Shown one piece after another: positions 49,421 to 61,800 of a stretch of DNA of 64,000 nucleotides. Source of the stretch: Eopsaltria australis (lineage: Eukaryota; Chordata; Aves; Passeriformes; Petroicidae); the NCBI GenBank assembly GCA_034509425.1, contig JAVTVJ010000550.1, positions 2,670,994 to 2,734,993 of the forward strand, in the 5' to 3' direction. Position numbers and translations under genes: made by a program. Numbering within the stretch: the first letter of the stretch is position 1; each line of letters starts with the position of its first letter. The notes beneath the pieces were generated by a model. The model was not told where the DNA came from, did no database searches, and saw nothing but the letters and a program-made list of their open reading frames with translations.

Positions 49421-52400
49421 CCAAGTCATTGCTCAGTGGAAATCAGATTTTCCATCACAAAAAGTGAGGCGTCACCATTTATCCATTCCACAGCATCTTC
49501 TCACACTTCAAAAAAGAAAACCTTGCTGTCTCACTTCATGTTTTGCAGGACATGTAACTTCTGACTAGGATGTAAAAAGCTCCAACACAGCATCACAGAA
49601 AGGTACAGCCAATATACAAGCAGAGTTTGTGAAACTCTCTGAAAGTGAAATGACAGAGAGGACTCAGTAGCAGAGGAGTGGTTTCACTTGTATTAGTGTT
49701 AGTCCTGTGACAGTCAGTCATTCTTTATACTCCTGTAAAGTCACAGGACTATGTGCTTGGTCAGCAATTCAATATTCTCAGCTATTTTCTTTCAAGTCAT
49801 TCTTAACAGCCTCTGACTCACCAAGGACAACTAAATATAACTTCTACTTCAGTCACGGCTGCTACAGCTGTGAGAGGCAAGCAAGTAGAGGCAGAGCACA
49901 GGGGTCCTAACCATACCACTGCCTCAACTTACAAGCTTCACATAAACCACACTGGTTTTCTCTGAACACTCAGTTTGTAGTAACAGTTGTAGAATTTGTA
50001 GTGTCAAGGCAACTGCAAGAAGTGGTATTTCTGTAGTATCTAGCACTTCACTAATTACTGTTAATGAACCTTTTTACACAGCTTAATGTTACTGCAGCAT
50101 TTTGCTTGAAATGCATAAAGACTCAACATGAAATCTCTTTAGCAGTTTGGTGGGAGGAGTTACATCCAAATACAATATAAAAGATACAATTGAACTATCA
50201 ATTTCATGCTTTTCCAAGAATCTAGCCTGTTCTGATTTTACGGAACAATACCTAGCAGCCAGATGAGTGAGATTTTCACTAAGTAACAGAACATCATGAC
50301 AAAAATTAATTTTGTACTCTACAAATTCCAAGAACAGAAAGAAGCAATAAAGGGAAACAGACTGTCACTATAGGGGTTGAAGGAGAAGGCCTTATGATCA
50401 CATTTTTCAAAGCTAGCAATGAAATTGAAAATTATCCTAATGAATTAAAAATGTCAAAAAGACATAGAAGCAGCACTATTCTCTCTGGTTTCTGCAAAAC
50501 CAACATGCTTGGAATAAGATGCAGTACTTATGGAAAATTCCTCCTGGGTATTCTTTCTCAAAAGCAGTTGGGAATTCAGTATAACTCCTAAAAAATTTAT
50601 ATATATTTAAAAATAACATGTATATCTATATAAAAGCAAACACAAACTCAGTAGCAGTTTTAACCACCTGGGCTTGGATTTTATGCACAACATTATGTAA
50701 ACCAAGTAAACTACAAGTTCTTGATATATTGTGCAGCCTGCAACCTACCCTTTCATCAGGTTTAAGCTGCATGCATTTATTTTAAATTTAGAAAGTGGTC
50801 CACTTAACCTTGAACTTAAAGAGCAGCTATCATGTGGGTAATTGATTTTGGTTACTTTCTTAATTGTTTTTCCTGCGAATACAGCAGGAGCACATGTCCC
50901 TTTGACTTTCAAAATGCAAAATTCCAAGTTAACTCCTTTCCTGTTTCTGCCCTTTCCTGTTAACACCTTTTCCATTAAAAGCATCTTCGATAGAAAGTGT
51001 CAGGGATTGAGGCTGGCTCGGGTACACATAAGATTGATTAATCACCAAGAACAGAGAGGCTATCAGCCAAATGACTTTGATGGAGGATGTGCACGCTCCT
51101 TACAGTGCAGTTGAGCTGTCCTGCAAACTACTGGGCATGGAAACAGCATGGTTTATGCTACAGAAAGTGAGAGTATTGCTATATGAGAAATCTTAAACCC
51201 AGCCTCAAGCTGTTCAGAGTAAACTGTGGCTACCTTCACTGCAACATCCATCACTTCATTTTTGGCATCTTTTATCCCAAAGGCATCCTAGCTGTAAACA
51301 CCTGCATGCCCACAAAAGCCTTACATTTCCTTTGCTGAGGAAAACTGCCTTCTCATTTCACTTTTAAAGCTTGTCTCAAAATTCTCTTCACAATGATCAA
51401 GGTCATGCACTGCCAGATTCCAGTGCTTAAATTTTCAAAATGTCTGCATTCACTTGCACTTACTGATATTCACATCTTTCTTCTATCACCTGAGAAGCAG
51501 GAACCCAGATGCTTAAGGCACATAAAGAAGGAAAGGAAGCATGTCTTTTGAGGGGACTGGTTACCACATACCCTCATATTCATATAGCTTTCTGTCAATG
51601 GATTTGTTCAAGGCCTGCTTCCATATTTCACTTAGGTTGTTTCAAGTATCTCACAGACAAGGACCAGAGAGAGGTACAACTCCCTGTTCCACAGGGGTTC
51701 AGTGTACAAGAGGTCATGGAGTGCTGGCAGAACATCATCCATCCTTCCCCAGGTCCAGTGAGCACTAAAAGCATCACAGTAAAGCTGTGTGTAACTTAAT
51801 TTCTTACACTAGAAGTTTCTGAGCTCAAAATCAAAATTTGTAGGTCTCATTCCTGTATCATTTCCTCTGTGTTGGAAATAATCTTCTGATGCAGAGCAGC
51901 TGGGAGGGTTGGGAAGTTTTACATAGAAGGGCTGAAATGCTGTAGTATTAAGAGAGCATTGGTGATGCTCAAAATAGCCCCTGCTGAGAATAGGGGGGAA
52001 AAAAAGAAGCAAAAGCCACAAACTTTAAATATTAACATGCTTGAATATCAACTCAAGAAACCCCTGGCTATGAGCACAGAAACTCTCTTACTGCAGAACA
52101 CGTTTCTAAAAGCTGACTAACCAGAAGAGCAGGAAATCTTATAGCAAACCAGATATTTTCAAAACTAGACCAATGTGAGCAGGAACTGGAGAGTCCTTGA
52201 CAGTTCTGCTAAAATCCACTGTGAGAAGCAATGAGAAAATATTTTCAGAAGGGACTTATGAGGTACAAGAATCAACAAATCTTGACTTTTATACATTCCA
52301 TGCTTCATACATCAATTTATTCTAGTAACAGGACTGAGAACCTCAAATCAGAGATTTAGGCACCTGTGCCACAGGAAGGACAGTGTCTGAGGCAGGTGGA

Positions 52401-54942
52401 TCTCAAGGGGCTAAAACAGCCTGTTTGATATTCAGCATTTTATGAATTCCATTTTCAGAAAACAAAGGAACAATATACCCAAATTCAGGGCTCTTCAGTC
52501 ATTGTTCTAAAACCTTGGAAGGCCTCATACTCAGATTTCTCAGGGGTATTTTAAGCATTTAAATCCCATTATCATGTATGAGCTTTCACAGATCAGCAGC
52601 TCAGCATGTAATTCAGGGGATTTTCAAGCACGCCTTCTTCCCAATAGCTCCTGTGTGAGTTAGTCATGAAAAAAAATGTAGGACAGAACTAATTATAGAA
52701 TAAAACCTGACAGAGGTGGTCTAGCTGTAAGATTTTCTTTGGAATATTAATTTTAAGAACAGCTATATTTAACTGTATAGCTGAATTCAGTTAAAAAATA
52801 GTCCCTATTACTCAAGACAAACTGTTGCTGTGAAGTTATGGCCTGTTCTCTGCAGTCTTAGCAGGCAGCTGATTTTCCCCATTTTTGTAGCAGTCTTGAA
52901 ATCTTATGCCACCACTTCAGTCACTGCTTTAAACAGAGCACAATTCCTCCACACTTCCCTTGAAGGGCATTATTTAGACTTCCGTTTTACTACCTCTGAA
53001 TTTCCAACACACTCACTCTGGATATTTCCAGACTAATCATAAGAATTCAGCAGTGCCCCAATGTTGCCAAGAGGAATATTATCTTGTGTATGACTACTGT
53101 GCAGAAGCTTTGGAATGGTATCTTCCCTGTGAAAGAACATCATACTGATTAGTTATGGCTTTGTCTGTGTCAGCTGTTTTCCAGATCCTCTGTTTCCATT
53201 TTCTCTTCAGTTTTATTAAACCATTTTAAAAATCAGGCCTCAAACTTACACTTTACCTGCTTCTGAGATGACACCCATCCTCTTATAATCTTTATGAGGT
53301 AGCTACTAATGGTACCAGACCTGCTTTGACTCACTCTTTTTCCACTCCAGCATGAAAACATTCCAATTTGAAGGAACTTGATTTGGCCTTTTGAAAAGCA
53401 CCCTTGAAAAAACAGTGCTTAGAACAGAGTTATTCCATGGTAGATGCCCCACTGCAATTCCAAGGTATGACTGCAGTCATACAGGTGCACTCAAGCCAGA
53501 CATAACCCTGGTTATCCAGCCCAGTTTCCATGTTTTTGCAAGCCACCCTGTTCTTACCAAGGCTCACTGGCACCAGCTTCACAGCTTGGAAGCTAAGTCC
53601 TAAGTGACCATGGCTACACACTCCTCCTGATGTACAAACACTACAATATTTAGCTCCCATATTTTCCAGTAGATATCTCCCAAACTATTCGAAACGGAAA
53701 CTTCCATGTTAGCCCAGGTGAGATCTGTAGTCATGACTGAATGACACAAAACATAAGATGGGCACTAGGCCACAGGGTGAATATTTTCTCATATATTCTT
53801 CTCTCACATCTAGGGGAGAAAAACGTCAACACAATACAGCATAGGTGTTTTCAAAAGAACACTGCATTTATTGCATGTTATTTAAGATTAGTAAATAACT
53901 ATGCCTGTAAATGTACCAGCCTATATCAAAAATTCAAGTGCACAGAATCTAAGTGCAGACAGCAAAGACAGAGGAAAGCAATGAGAAGTCCCCTGTTGTG
54001 ACCTCACCACGTGAAGAAGGTGTTAATGCCTAACAAAAGACATCTCTGTGGTAAACCACTGAGCTCTTAAAATGTAATTATAACTTCACAGTGGCCTGGA
54101 CCACACAATTTACAACTTCAGTATTTCCAGGCCTGAGACAGAATCTTGGTGTAATTAGGCAATTTATTTCTCAGTTAGCAATGAATTTAACAAACACATG
54201 AGACAGAAGAAAATACAGAAGTGCGGGTTTCTAAAAAGTGAGACAATTGAGTACACAACATAGTAAGTTGTGTTCATGTCCACTAAGTCAGACCAGGATC
54301 CACTTGCAAGCATCCTAAGGAGGGAAAGGTCACCCCCTCTGTATAACTGGTAAAGAAACTAAACATGCAAAGGCCTCAAGAGACAAACCATCCTTCCACT
54401 TCATATAGCCAACACTTCATCAAACAAAACAGTGTTGGAGCCCTTCAAGGCTCCTTTCCATACACTCTGACCATGAGGGCTATCTTCTCCAGCCACAGCT
54501 GATGGATAAGTTCCTCAAGGCTCAGAGCTGAGAGGAAGTCAAGTTCCTTCTGATTCAAACAAGAGGTGGATGCGAACATGGAAACAGAAGAAGGGGGATG
54601 TCACTGACCAAACAGCTCTGGAGCATGACCCTGGAATTTCATTACCATCCTCCCATAGCCACATCTATAGTAGCGATCCAGCAAGGGTACAGATGTGAAC
54701 ACCCTCTCATGACACTGCCTATTGTCATGCTGACCCCATTTTGACTCCTGTCACCCAGACAATGTAAGGACACAGCCACAGAGCATGCTTCCCATATGCA
54801 GCATGGACAGTGGGGAAAAACAGGGATAGACATGCACATGAACAAAAGCCAGGCCAGGCCAAGTTGCCCTCAAGACCACACAGTAAAGGATCTGGACCAT
54901 TTTATTTACTGACAGACATGTACCTGAGAGTTATTTGGGTTG
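49421..54942. other. unique AT-rich sequence, no gene seen
   Basis: The largest frames are about 96 codons (51509-51799 plus) and show no domain. A TA-rich patch lies near 50598-50630. I recognise no repeat family. Confidence 0.4.
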
Positions 54943-54947
54943 GAAGG

Positions 54948-55584
54948 TGTGGCGGCCATTGAGGCAGCCACTGAGGCCACCCCCCAAAGAGGCCCTTGGT
55001 GGAACCAGCCCAAGAAGTAGTAGAGTCTCCCCTGGGGCGGGGCAAAGAGTGGTAAGCCCCGAGATGGGGTGTGTTCTTGGTGGGCTAGCTGCCCTCTCCC
55101 CATTTGTTTATTGTCATATCCATCAATCGTCAATCACCCCACTTTCCAGAATGCTCTGTTTAGTTTGGTGATGTACTGGTTCTCCCCCTTGTCCCTCTCC
55201 CCAAATTACTCTCCATTGGTCCCCATCCCTTTGTCCCTCCCTGGTCCCTCCTCGGTGCCCTGATTCTATTGGCTGTTATGTCTCAAATAAAAGTCTGGTG
55301 CACGCTGAGCTCGGGGCTCTCAGCCCTTGGTGCTCGCGGGGCTCAGACGCCGGATAGTACGTTTCAGTGTCTTTACTCCAGCTCGAGAGCCCGTCTATTG
55401 CTACTGTTTTGGTAGTCACCGTTGCTACCTGCCTGCCTGCTCGGGAAGGCTGCAGCCTACAGCTTGGAGCCACAGCGTTCTGGCAAGCGTGAACCTGACC
55501 CAGGGACACGCACTTGCCACTGCTTGGGTTGCTGACCAGACCTTGGCGGTCAGTCCTCGCGGAGACACGTGAGGCACGGCAGCA
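54948..55584 (+). mobile_element. solo LTR E, GC-rich, 637 bp
   Basis: It starts TGTGGCGGCCATTGAGG and ends GAGGCACGGCAGCA, with GAAGG duplicated at 54943-54947 and 55585-55589. AATAAA lies at 55286-55291 within TCTCAAATAAAAGTCTGG. The part downstream is CpG-rich (GCTCGCGGGGCTCAGACGCC near 55333), unlike the AT-rich surroundings, suggesting a relatively recent insertion with few CpG losses. The family is not identified with certainty; the size fits an ERVK- or ERV1-type LTR, although the duplication is 5 bp. No internal region is present. The short frames in it are not genes. Confidence 0.85.
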
Positions 55585-55589
55585 GAAGG

Positions 55590-58500
55590 GACATTATTCT
55601 ACCTTATAGAAGTACTAGGAACTGCAGAGACAATTGTTTCTGTTACTAAGAGATGCCAAGTTCTATAAAAATTTTAACGGTTTCTTTGGTCTAAAAAAGG
55701 CCTAATATCCTTTTATTTTTGACATGGATGAGTCAGCAGATAGGAAAGGCGATTCCCAAATATAGTGCCTTGCACCAGAGGACACAGCAAGAAGAAAATT
55801 TGATCAAAGCTTGCTTCCTCACAGAGATCACATTGCTTGTGATGAGCCACATCAATCAAAGAGCATTGCCCATCACCAGCCCTTCCTTAAGGTCCCTGGA
55901 GCGTTCCAACAGTGAGGATATCAGTATTTTGTTTGGTATGAGATGAGATTACTTCCAAAAACTTTCTAATGTGGTTAAGACTATTTGGGGTACCCAGGTA
56001 GAACAAGAACAAAGTGACCAAATAAGTTGCTGTCTGTATAGTCACACTACTCATTTCTAGATAGGTCTCATACTAAGAGTATATTTTCTGGATCATTTCA
56101 AATGTTCCTTAAAAAGCTTCCTGGGCAGGCATTCCAGACAACATACTTAATGCTACACACACCACTCAACATCAACATTGTGTTCTGAAAATTTTGTTAA
56201 ACTAGAGATATTTTCTAACTTTTGGCTGTATTTTAGTTCTGTGAGATGTAACAATCCCATAGCAGTTCAAGCCAATCCCTGGCTTGCCACATTTTTCTGA
56301 AACAATACTCAAAGTCCAGTCATCTTGAATCATAACCCTTTCTACAAGATGAAGGGTATTGCTGTGCAATTCAAATTTCAGAGAATTCCTGGCTTTACAG
56401 CCACAGGTCCCAGAAGATGAGATTCATCACAGTTCTACTAACTTCAAGCAGAGCTATATCAATTTACTCCAAAGAGGGATATGATACAAGTAAGTACTTT
56501 TGGACTCCTCCCTGATGAAACAGCCATGAAAGAAAATTATGTTTTTAAGAGTTAGCTACAAAGATTCTAGGATTAGGACATCATTGTATTGGTAACTCGT
56601 TGGGTATTCTTACGCATTTCTCCTTAAAAACACCAAGCTGAAATTACCTTCACTAACATTTGAGAGCAATTTTTGTGCAATGAGTTACAGAATATAGGCA
56701 GTTTCCTTTTTTGCAAGGCGTCTACAAACCTAGGAAAAGAAATGCTCTTATGAATGTAAAAATGTGACTGCCAGACCTTAAAACAAGTCTTGCAGAACTG
56801 GTTTTTGAACATAAATATCAGATAAATTGTGCAAGTCATAGTGTAAAGTGAACCAAGTACACTCCAAATACTTTGCAGCAAGAGGTTTGAATGGAAGTGT
56901 GAATTATCAAAACTTACTGTAACATTCAGTGTCAGTATTAAGCAGACTAGAATCAGATTTTAGAAACAGAATTTAATAAGCCTGTGTAATGCTGAATATA
57001 AATCACACCATTTATAATAACCGTCACCTCAGATTACCTTGATAAATCTACCAGCCATTTTCCACTCCTTAAGGCATTGCCTGGACTAAGAGCATAAAAA
57101 TCCTGAGTTATTTCCATGGATTTCAACTATTTGAAACTTCAGCTTTGGACACTGTTTCTCACATCTTCTGGATAACATTTACACATTTCCATAAAGCTGT
57201 ATAGTTACTACATGTAATGATAAATCACTACAGTATACAATCAGGTAATTTAACAAAAGATAGATTGATTTCATACTCCAAATCCATGGGTATGAAACCA
57301 CTTAGTCCCATTTCTATCAATGTGTCTATTCATTTCCAGTTTCATCTGACTCAAAATATACCAGACCTTGAGTATATTTGTACGCCAAATGATCATGCTA
57401 CAAAAGGATGGAATACATTTTTGAAAGACATGCTAAAGTATCCAAAATTATTTAAAAAAAAAGACCTTATAGCTGCATCTTTTCCCAGTCTGCAATCCCA
57501 AGTGACTGAGTACACTAGCTATGGTTATTTGGTGAGCCAAAGGTCTACTGTGATGTATGAATGCACAGCCGGGAATACATCTTCCTTCTTGAGAAGTACA
57601 TTAATTTCCTGCAGTGCTACCCACAGTTCGGGATGTTCTCGGATGCAAGAACAGTGGGTATGAGAACCCCTTCCCTCAAAGGTGTGTCTTTAATCGATGA
57701 AGAAATCGAAACAGTCAGGCATCAATGTCAATCATCTAAGATTCTTTTTCCCCCCACAGCTTTAGAGCACAGCATCCAGTATCTCTTGCAAAATGCCTTT
57801 AAAGCTTGTTAAGTAAGCATACAATCCAACAGATAACATGTTTTAGGGGAGAGAAGACACCAGATTATATAAATATCTGGTCCAATCAAACAAAAACTGA
57901 TAGCAAACTCCAACTTGGCTTAGCACTAATGGAATTCAGTAAAAGTGTTTCCTAATTTAGCTCATAGTTTCCAGTATCAGGATGACAGAGAAGCATGCAA
58001 AAACTGTAACAGAAGAATGTCCCACCCTGCTAAAGTAGATACAAGTAAAAAAGCACAGGTTCTTTGCTGACCTTTCTATATCAACTTTTTCCTCACCAAT
58101 AAGAGCACAGCATGAATGCAATTAACAAACAAGAGGAATAAGAGTCAAAACAAACAGGATCTCAAGAGAAGAAATCATAGCAGCAGCAGATGGAGGCAGC
58201 AGTAAACATTAAAGATGCTGGCAAGACCCAGTTCTCTCCTCTGGCATTTTTAAAGAAATATTTATTCGAAGTTGAGCATATGAACATAATGGTCAACTTA
58301 CAATGAAATAAAACACTCTTGGGGGGGACCACTGGCAAGTGCACATACTCAGTGCAGCAGTACTTTACAGTCAGCTCACACAACCAGCAGATGAGCTTCC
58401 TTCCTTCCAGCATAGTCTGCTCTTGTAAGTAACCTCACTTTTGTTTGGCAACATACAAATTAAGCCAAGGCTTGAGAAGTTAATACACACCAAAGAGCTG

Positions 58501-58815
58501 CTACCAACAGCCACACACTCACCAGTTTGCAAGTCCAGAGCCCTCCTGCTGACTTTACCGCAAGACAAGTTTCTCATCCCTTTGTAGGGATTGAGTCATT
58601 ACCATTATAGAGCACTCCTGAACCTGGGTTTAAAGAGTAATAGATTAAATACCTATTAAATAGAAGTCAAAGGGCATCATCATGCATTCAGGAGCCCCTT
58701 GAGCCATGGTAGCAGTAGGTTTTAATTGGGTTTTCTGTTAAGGCAATTCCTCTTCTGTGATTTATGAAAAAACATACTAGTCTCATTTTGAAATCCTAGT
58801 TCATTATGTAGCATA
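55590..58815. other. unique sequence, no gene seen
   Basis: The longest frame is 148 codons on the plus strand at 57217-57663, with no domain I know and no similarity to retroelements; it overlaps another plus frame at 57561-57812. No splice-site or codon-bias argument can be made by eye. A G run lies at 58321-58327. Confidence 0.4.
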
Positions 58816-58825
58816 AGATTAATTA

Positions 58826-58880
58826 AACAAACAAACAAAAAAACCCAACAAAAACCCAGAAACGAACAAAAACCCCACAA
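58826..58880. repeat. A/C-rich low-complexity tract
   Basis: AAAC and AACCC units on the plus strand, like the tracts at 4739, 21768, 36729 and 60712. Confidence 0.85.
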
Positions 58881-61800
58881 AGCCCTAAAGTTAATCACAA
58901 AGACCTCCACAACCACCTAAACTCTACTGTGGCTAAAGGAAGGATCTGAAAAAACCAACCTCTCTGCCAAAGAAAGTCTGGAATGCCTCCTCACTCCACT
59001 TAATCTCTGTGTAGCAATTCTAAATGCATTACAGTAAGCTCCCTCAGTACAACAGGTACTAGAGGCATTTGAAAATGTCCCTGGCCTAAGGCTTGAAGGA
59101 GTCTGAGATTGAGGAGTATTGCAATGCTGTTCTTCCTCACAACTGAATTGCACTTGCATTTAGATGCCATTACTACAACACTCAAGAAGGAAGTCCAATT
59201 TCTTGGCAAGACACTTTTATCACCCCCACCTATACAATTAAGGTTCAAAGCAAGGTTTTATTCCACATAGCCACCTAAGCTAAGGAAGCACTTGAGGTAG
59301 AGTCAGTGGTGAAATGTGAACTCTGTTGTTATTGTGGGAATTTTTGCCATTGACTCCAATGGAACTACACTGTTGCCCAAGAGGTGATAAGAGTCTTACT
59401 GTCTCTTAAGATAACACTGAAAAGCATAAAAGTGTCTTCTTGTCTTCTGCATAATTCAGAATATACAATAATAACAGAATTTCAGAAAGCTTCTGAATGA
59501 AGCCTGTTATTTCTTGTGGAGTCAGGCATCTTCCAAAAAGACTGCCAATCTTGATTATGAAATTGTACAGAGAAAAATCTAGCAAACTGCAAGGCAAATT
59601 GCTAAAAAAATTAGTTAGCCTTACAGTTAGAACCATGTTCCTCATTTCCAGCCAGCATTAGCACTGGATTAATTTTGAGCACCTTTATCACAACACCTTA
59701 TTTTCTCTAAAATTACAGTTATTAACTACCAGAAATTGCCTCTTCTACAACAGCCACAGTGTTGATTACAGCAATAAAAATGCTACAGATCAGCTAAAAA
59801 GTCTCCCCTATAAAAGCCATAGTGTATCCAATGTAATTAAACAGGTTATGGCCAAGATGCACCCTAACAACAGCAAAACAATTTAATCACTGGAATAAGT
59901 AACCAAGAAAGTCATTACCCCCAGCATACTGAAGAAACAAAGGGTTTTGGGGTTTCATTTCAAAACACAAACTTTTTTTGGACTGATAGAACATGAGAGG
60001 TTTTGCTTCACTTGAGACTAATAAATTTCTGTGTATTACCTTTTCTCTATCTCTCTCTCTCTCAGTCCATTTATTAAATAAAACTAAACCAAACCATTTT
60101 TAATGGAAAAATCAAAGGATTAAGTTTCAAGCTAGAAATATTTTGACATTTCAACTGTTACTTGAAATATTTGATTTTAAGCAGTGCTTTAACAAAATGC
60201 TTTTTCCAAAATCTTTCTGTTCTCCTTCCCTGTTTTGTTTTCTCCACTGAACCAAATAAAAAAAATTTCCTTTCTCCAACCTTCCACAAGCATTTTTTCA
60301 GTGAATTTACAATCTGTCAAAATAAAATGATGTCCTCATTTATAGAATAGGTAAAAATCATTCCAAAAGTTGGAGAACAGAATTATTGCCCTTGGTTATA
60401 AGAGATGTTGAATAGCCAAGTGTAATGGTATCTTTCAGCCTTGAAATTGATAACCTAGGCAAAAAGAATTAGAGGACTTTCTTTGAATACTGGGTATATC
60501 AATCATGAATGGAAGATCCTACTTATCCCACTTCTAGCTGTAGAGCATTCAACTTGCACTCAAAACCCCTAATAAAAAGGCACAGTTGGTGACCCAGTGA
60601 AAGATCCAGGCTATATCAGTACCCACCAAACCATATCAGTGACATCATGGTCATGTTACCACCAAGTATAAAATCACTGGGACATAATTCCTGTAGAGTA
60701 TGAATTGGTAAGAAAAAAACACCAAAAAGCAAAAAACCAAAAATAAACAAACAATCCCCAAAATAAACAAACTAAACCCATCAAAACCACATTAATTTCC
60801 TTAGAATAAAAGCACTCAAATGTATTATTTAGATAACTACATCTCATTGATTTAAAAGGGCTTAGCTCTCTTAAATGAGATACCACTGCCTGAATAATTA
60901 GATCCCAATGCAGTTTTGAAGATTTGTCCCTTAATCTTCAATACTTTCAGCACAAAACATCCAGAACAATCACCTGTCCTGAGCTATTAAACAAGGGAAT
61001 AGAATGAATAAGTGACTTAATTCCTAGTTAAAAATTCATTCTTCACAGAACATAGTATCATGTAACACCAAGCACGCAAACAGAAGAGAAGAGTGAAACA
61101 TATTTTGTTAGGGTGTTGTGTGCTATTTCCTCATGAAGTCTGCACACAACAGTTATGAGGTCAAAGATCCTGGAGAGAAAATCAGCTCTGCTGAATTAAC
61201 TCTACCAACTGCAGAGCACCACACCCACAGTGAAACACAGCCATAGAAATCAAAAGGGTTTAAAAACTCTGTAGGCACAAGCAGAAGGTTTGTATTGACC
61301 AATCTGTCCTTGTTGCATATTTGCAAATGCATCAATGTTTTAAATGTCCCACGTGAAAATCTGAGGATGATGTCTGGGATCTTGCTGACTTACACATCAA
61401 AGAGATTACACTTCTCACTCTCAGGTGTGTATGAGAGTGGAACAGGTCTGCCTATGATTGTTGTCTATTTACTTTTGAACATCATCAGTGAATTAAGGTA
61501 GACAGTGCCACCACAGAACTTTGACTATTTTTTAGTTCAGAAATAATAATGTCTTCTTGAATGGTCTCTTGAGGGTACCTGCCTGTAGTCCCACCAGTCC
61601 CATGCCCTCTCAAAGTGTATTAGGATCAAAAGTGGAATGAAATTTTCATTGTACTGGCTACAAAAAAGATAACATTTTCCTTGTGTCACGATTCAAACAC
61701 CTTGGACAGAATTGACACGCTTATTTTCTCATAATATCTATAAATCATAGAAACAACCAGTGTATGCTCTCCTCCATAAATATACAGTTGGTTGCAAAAG

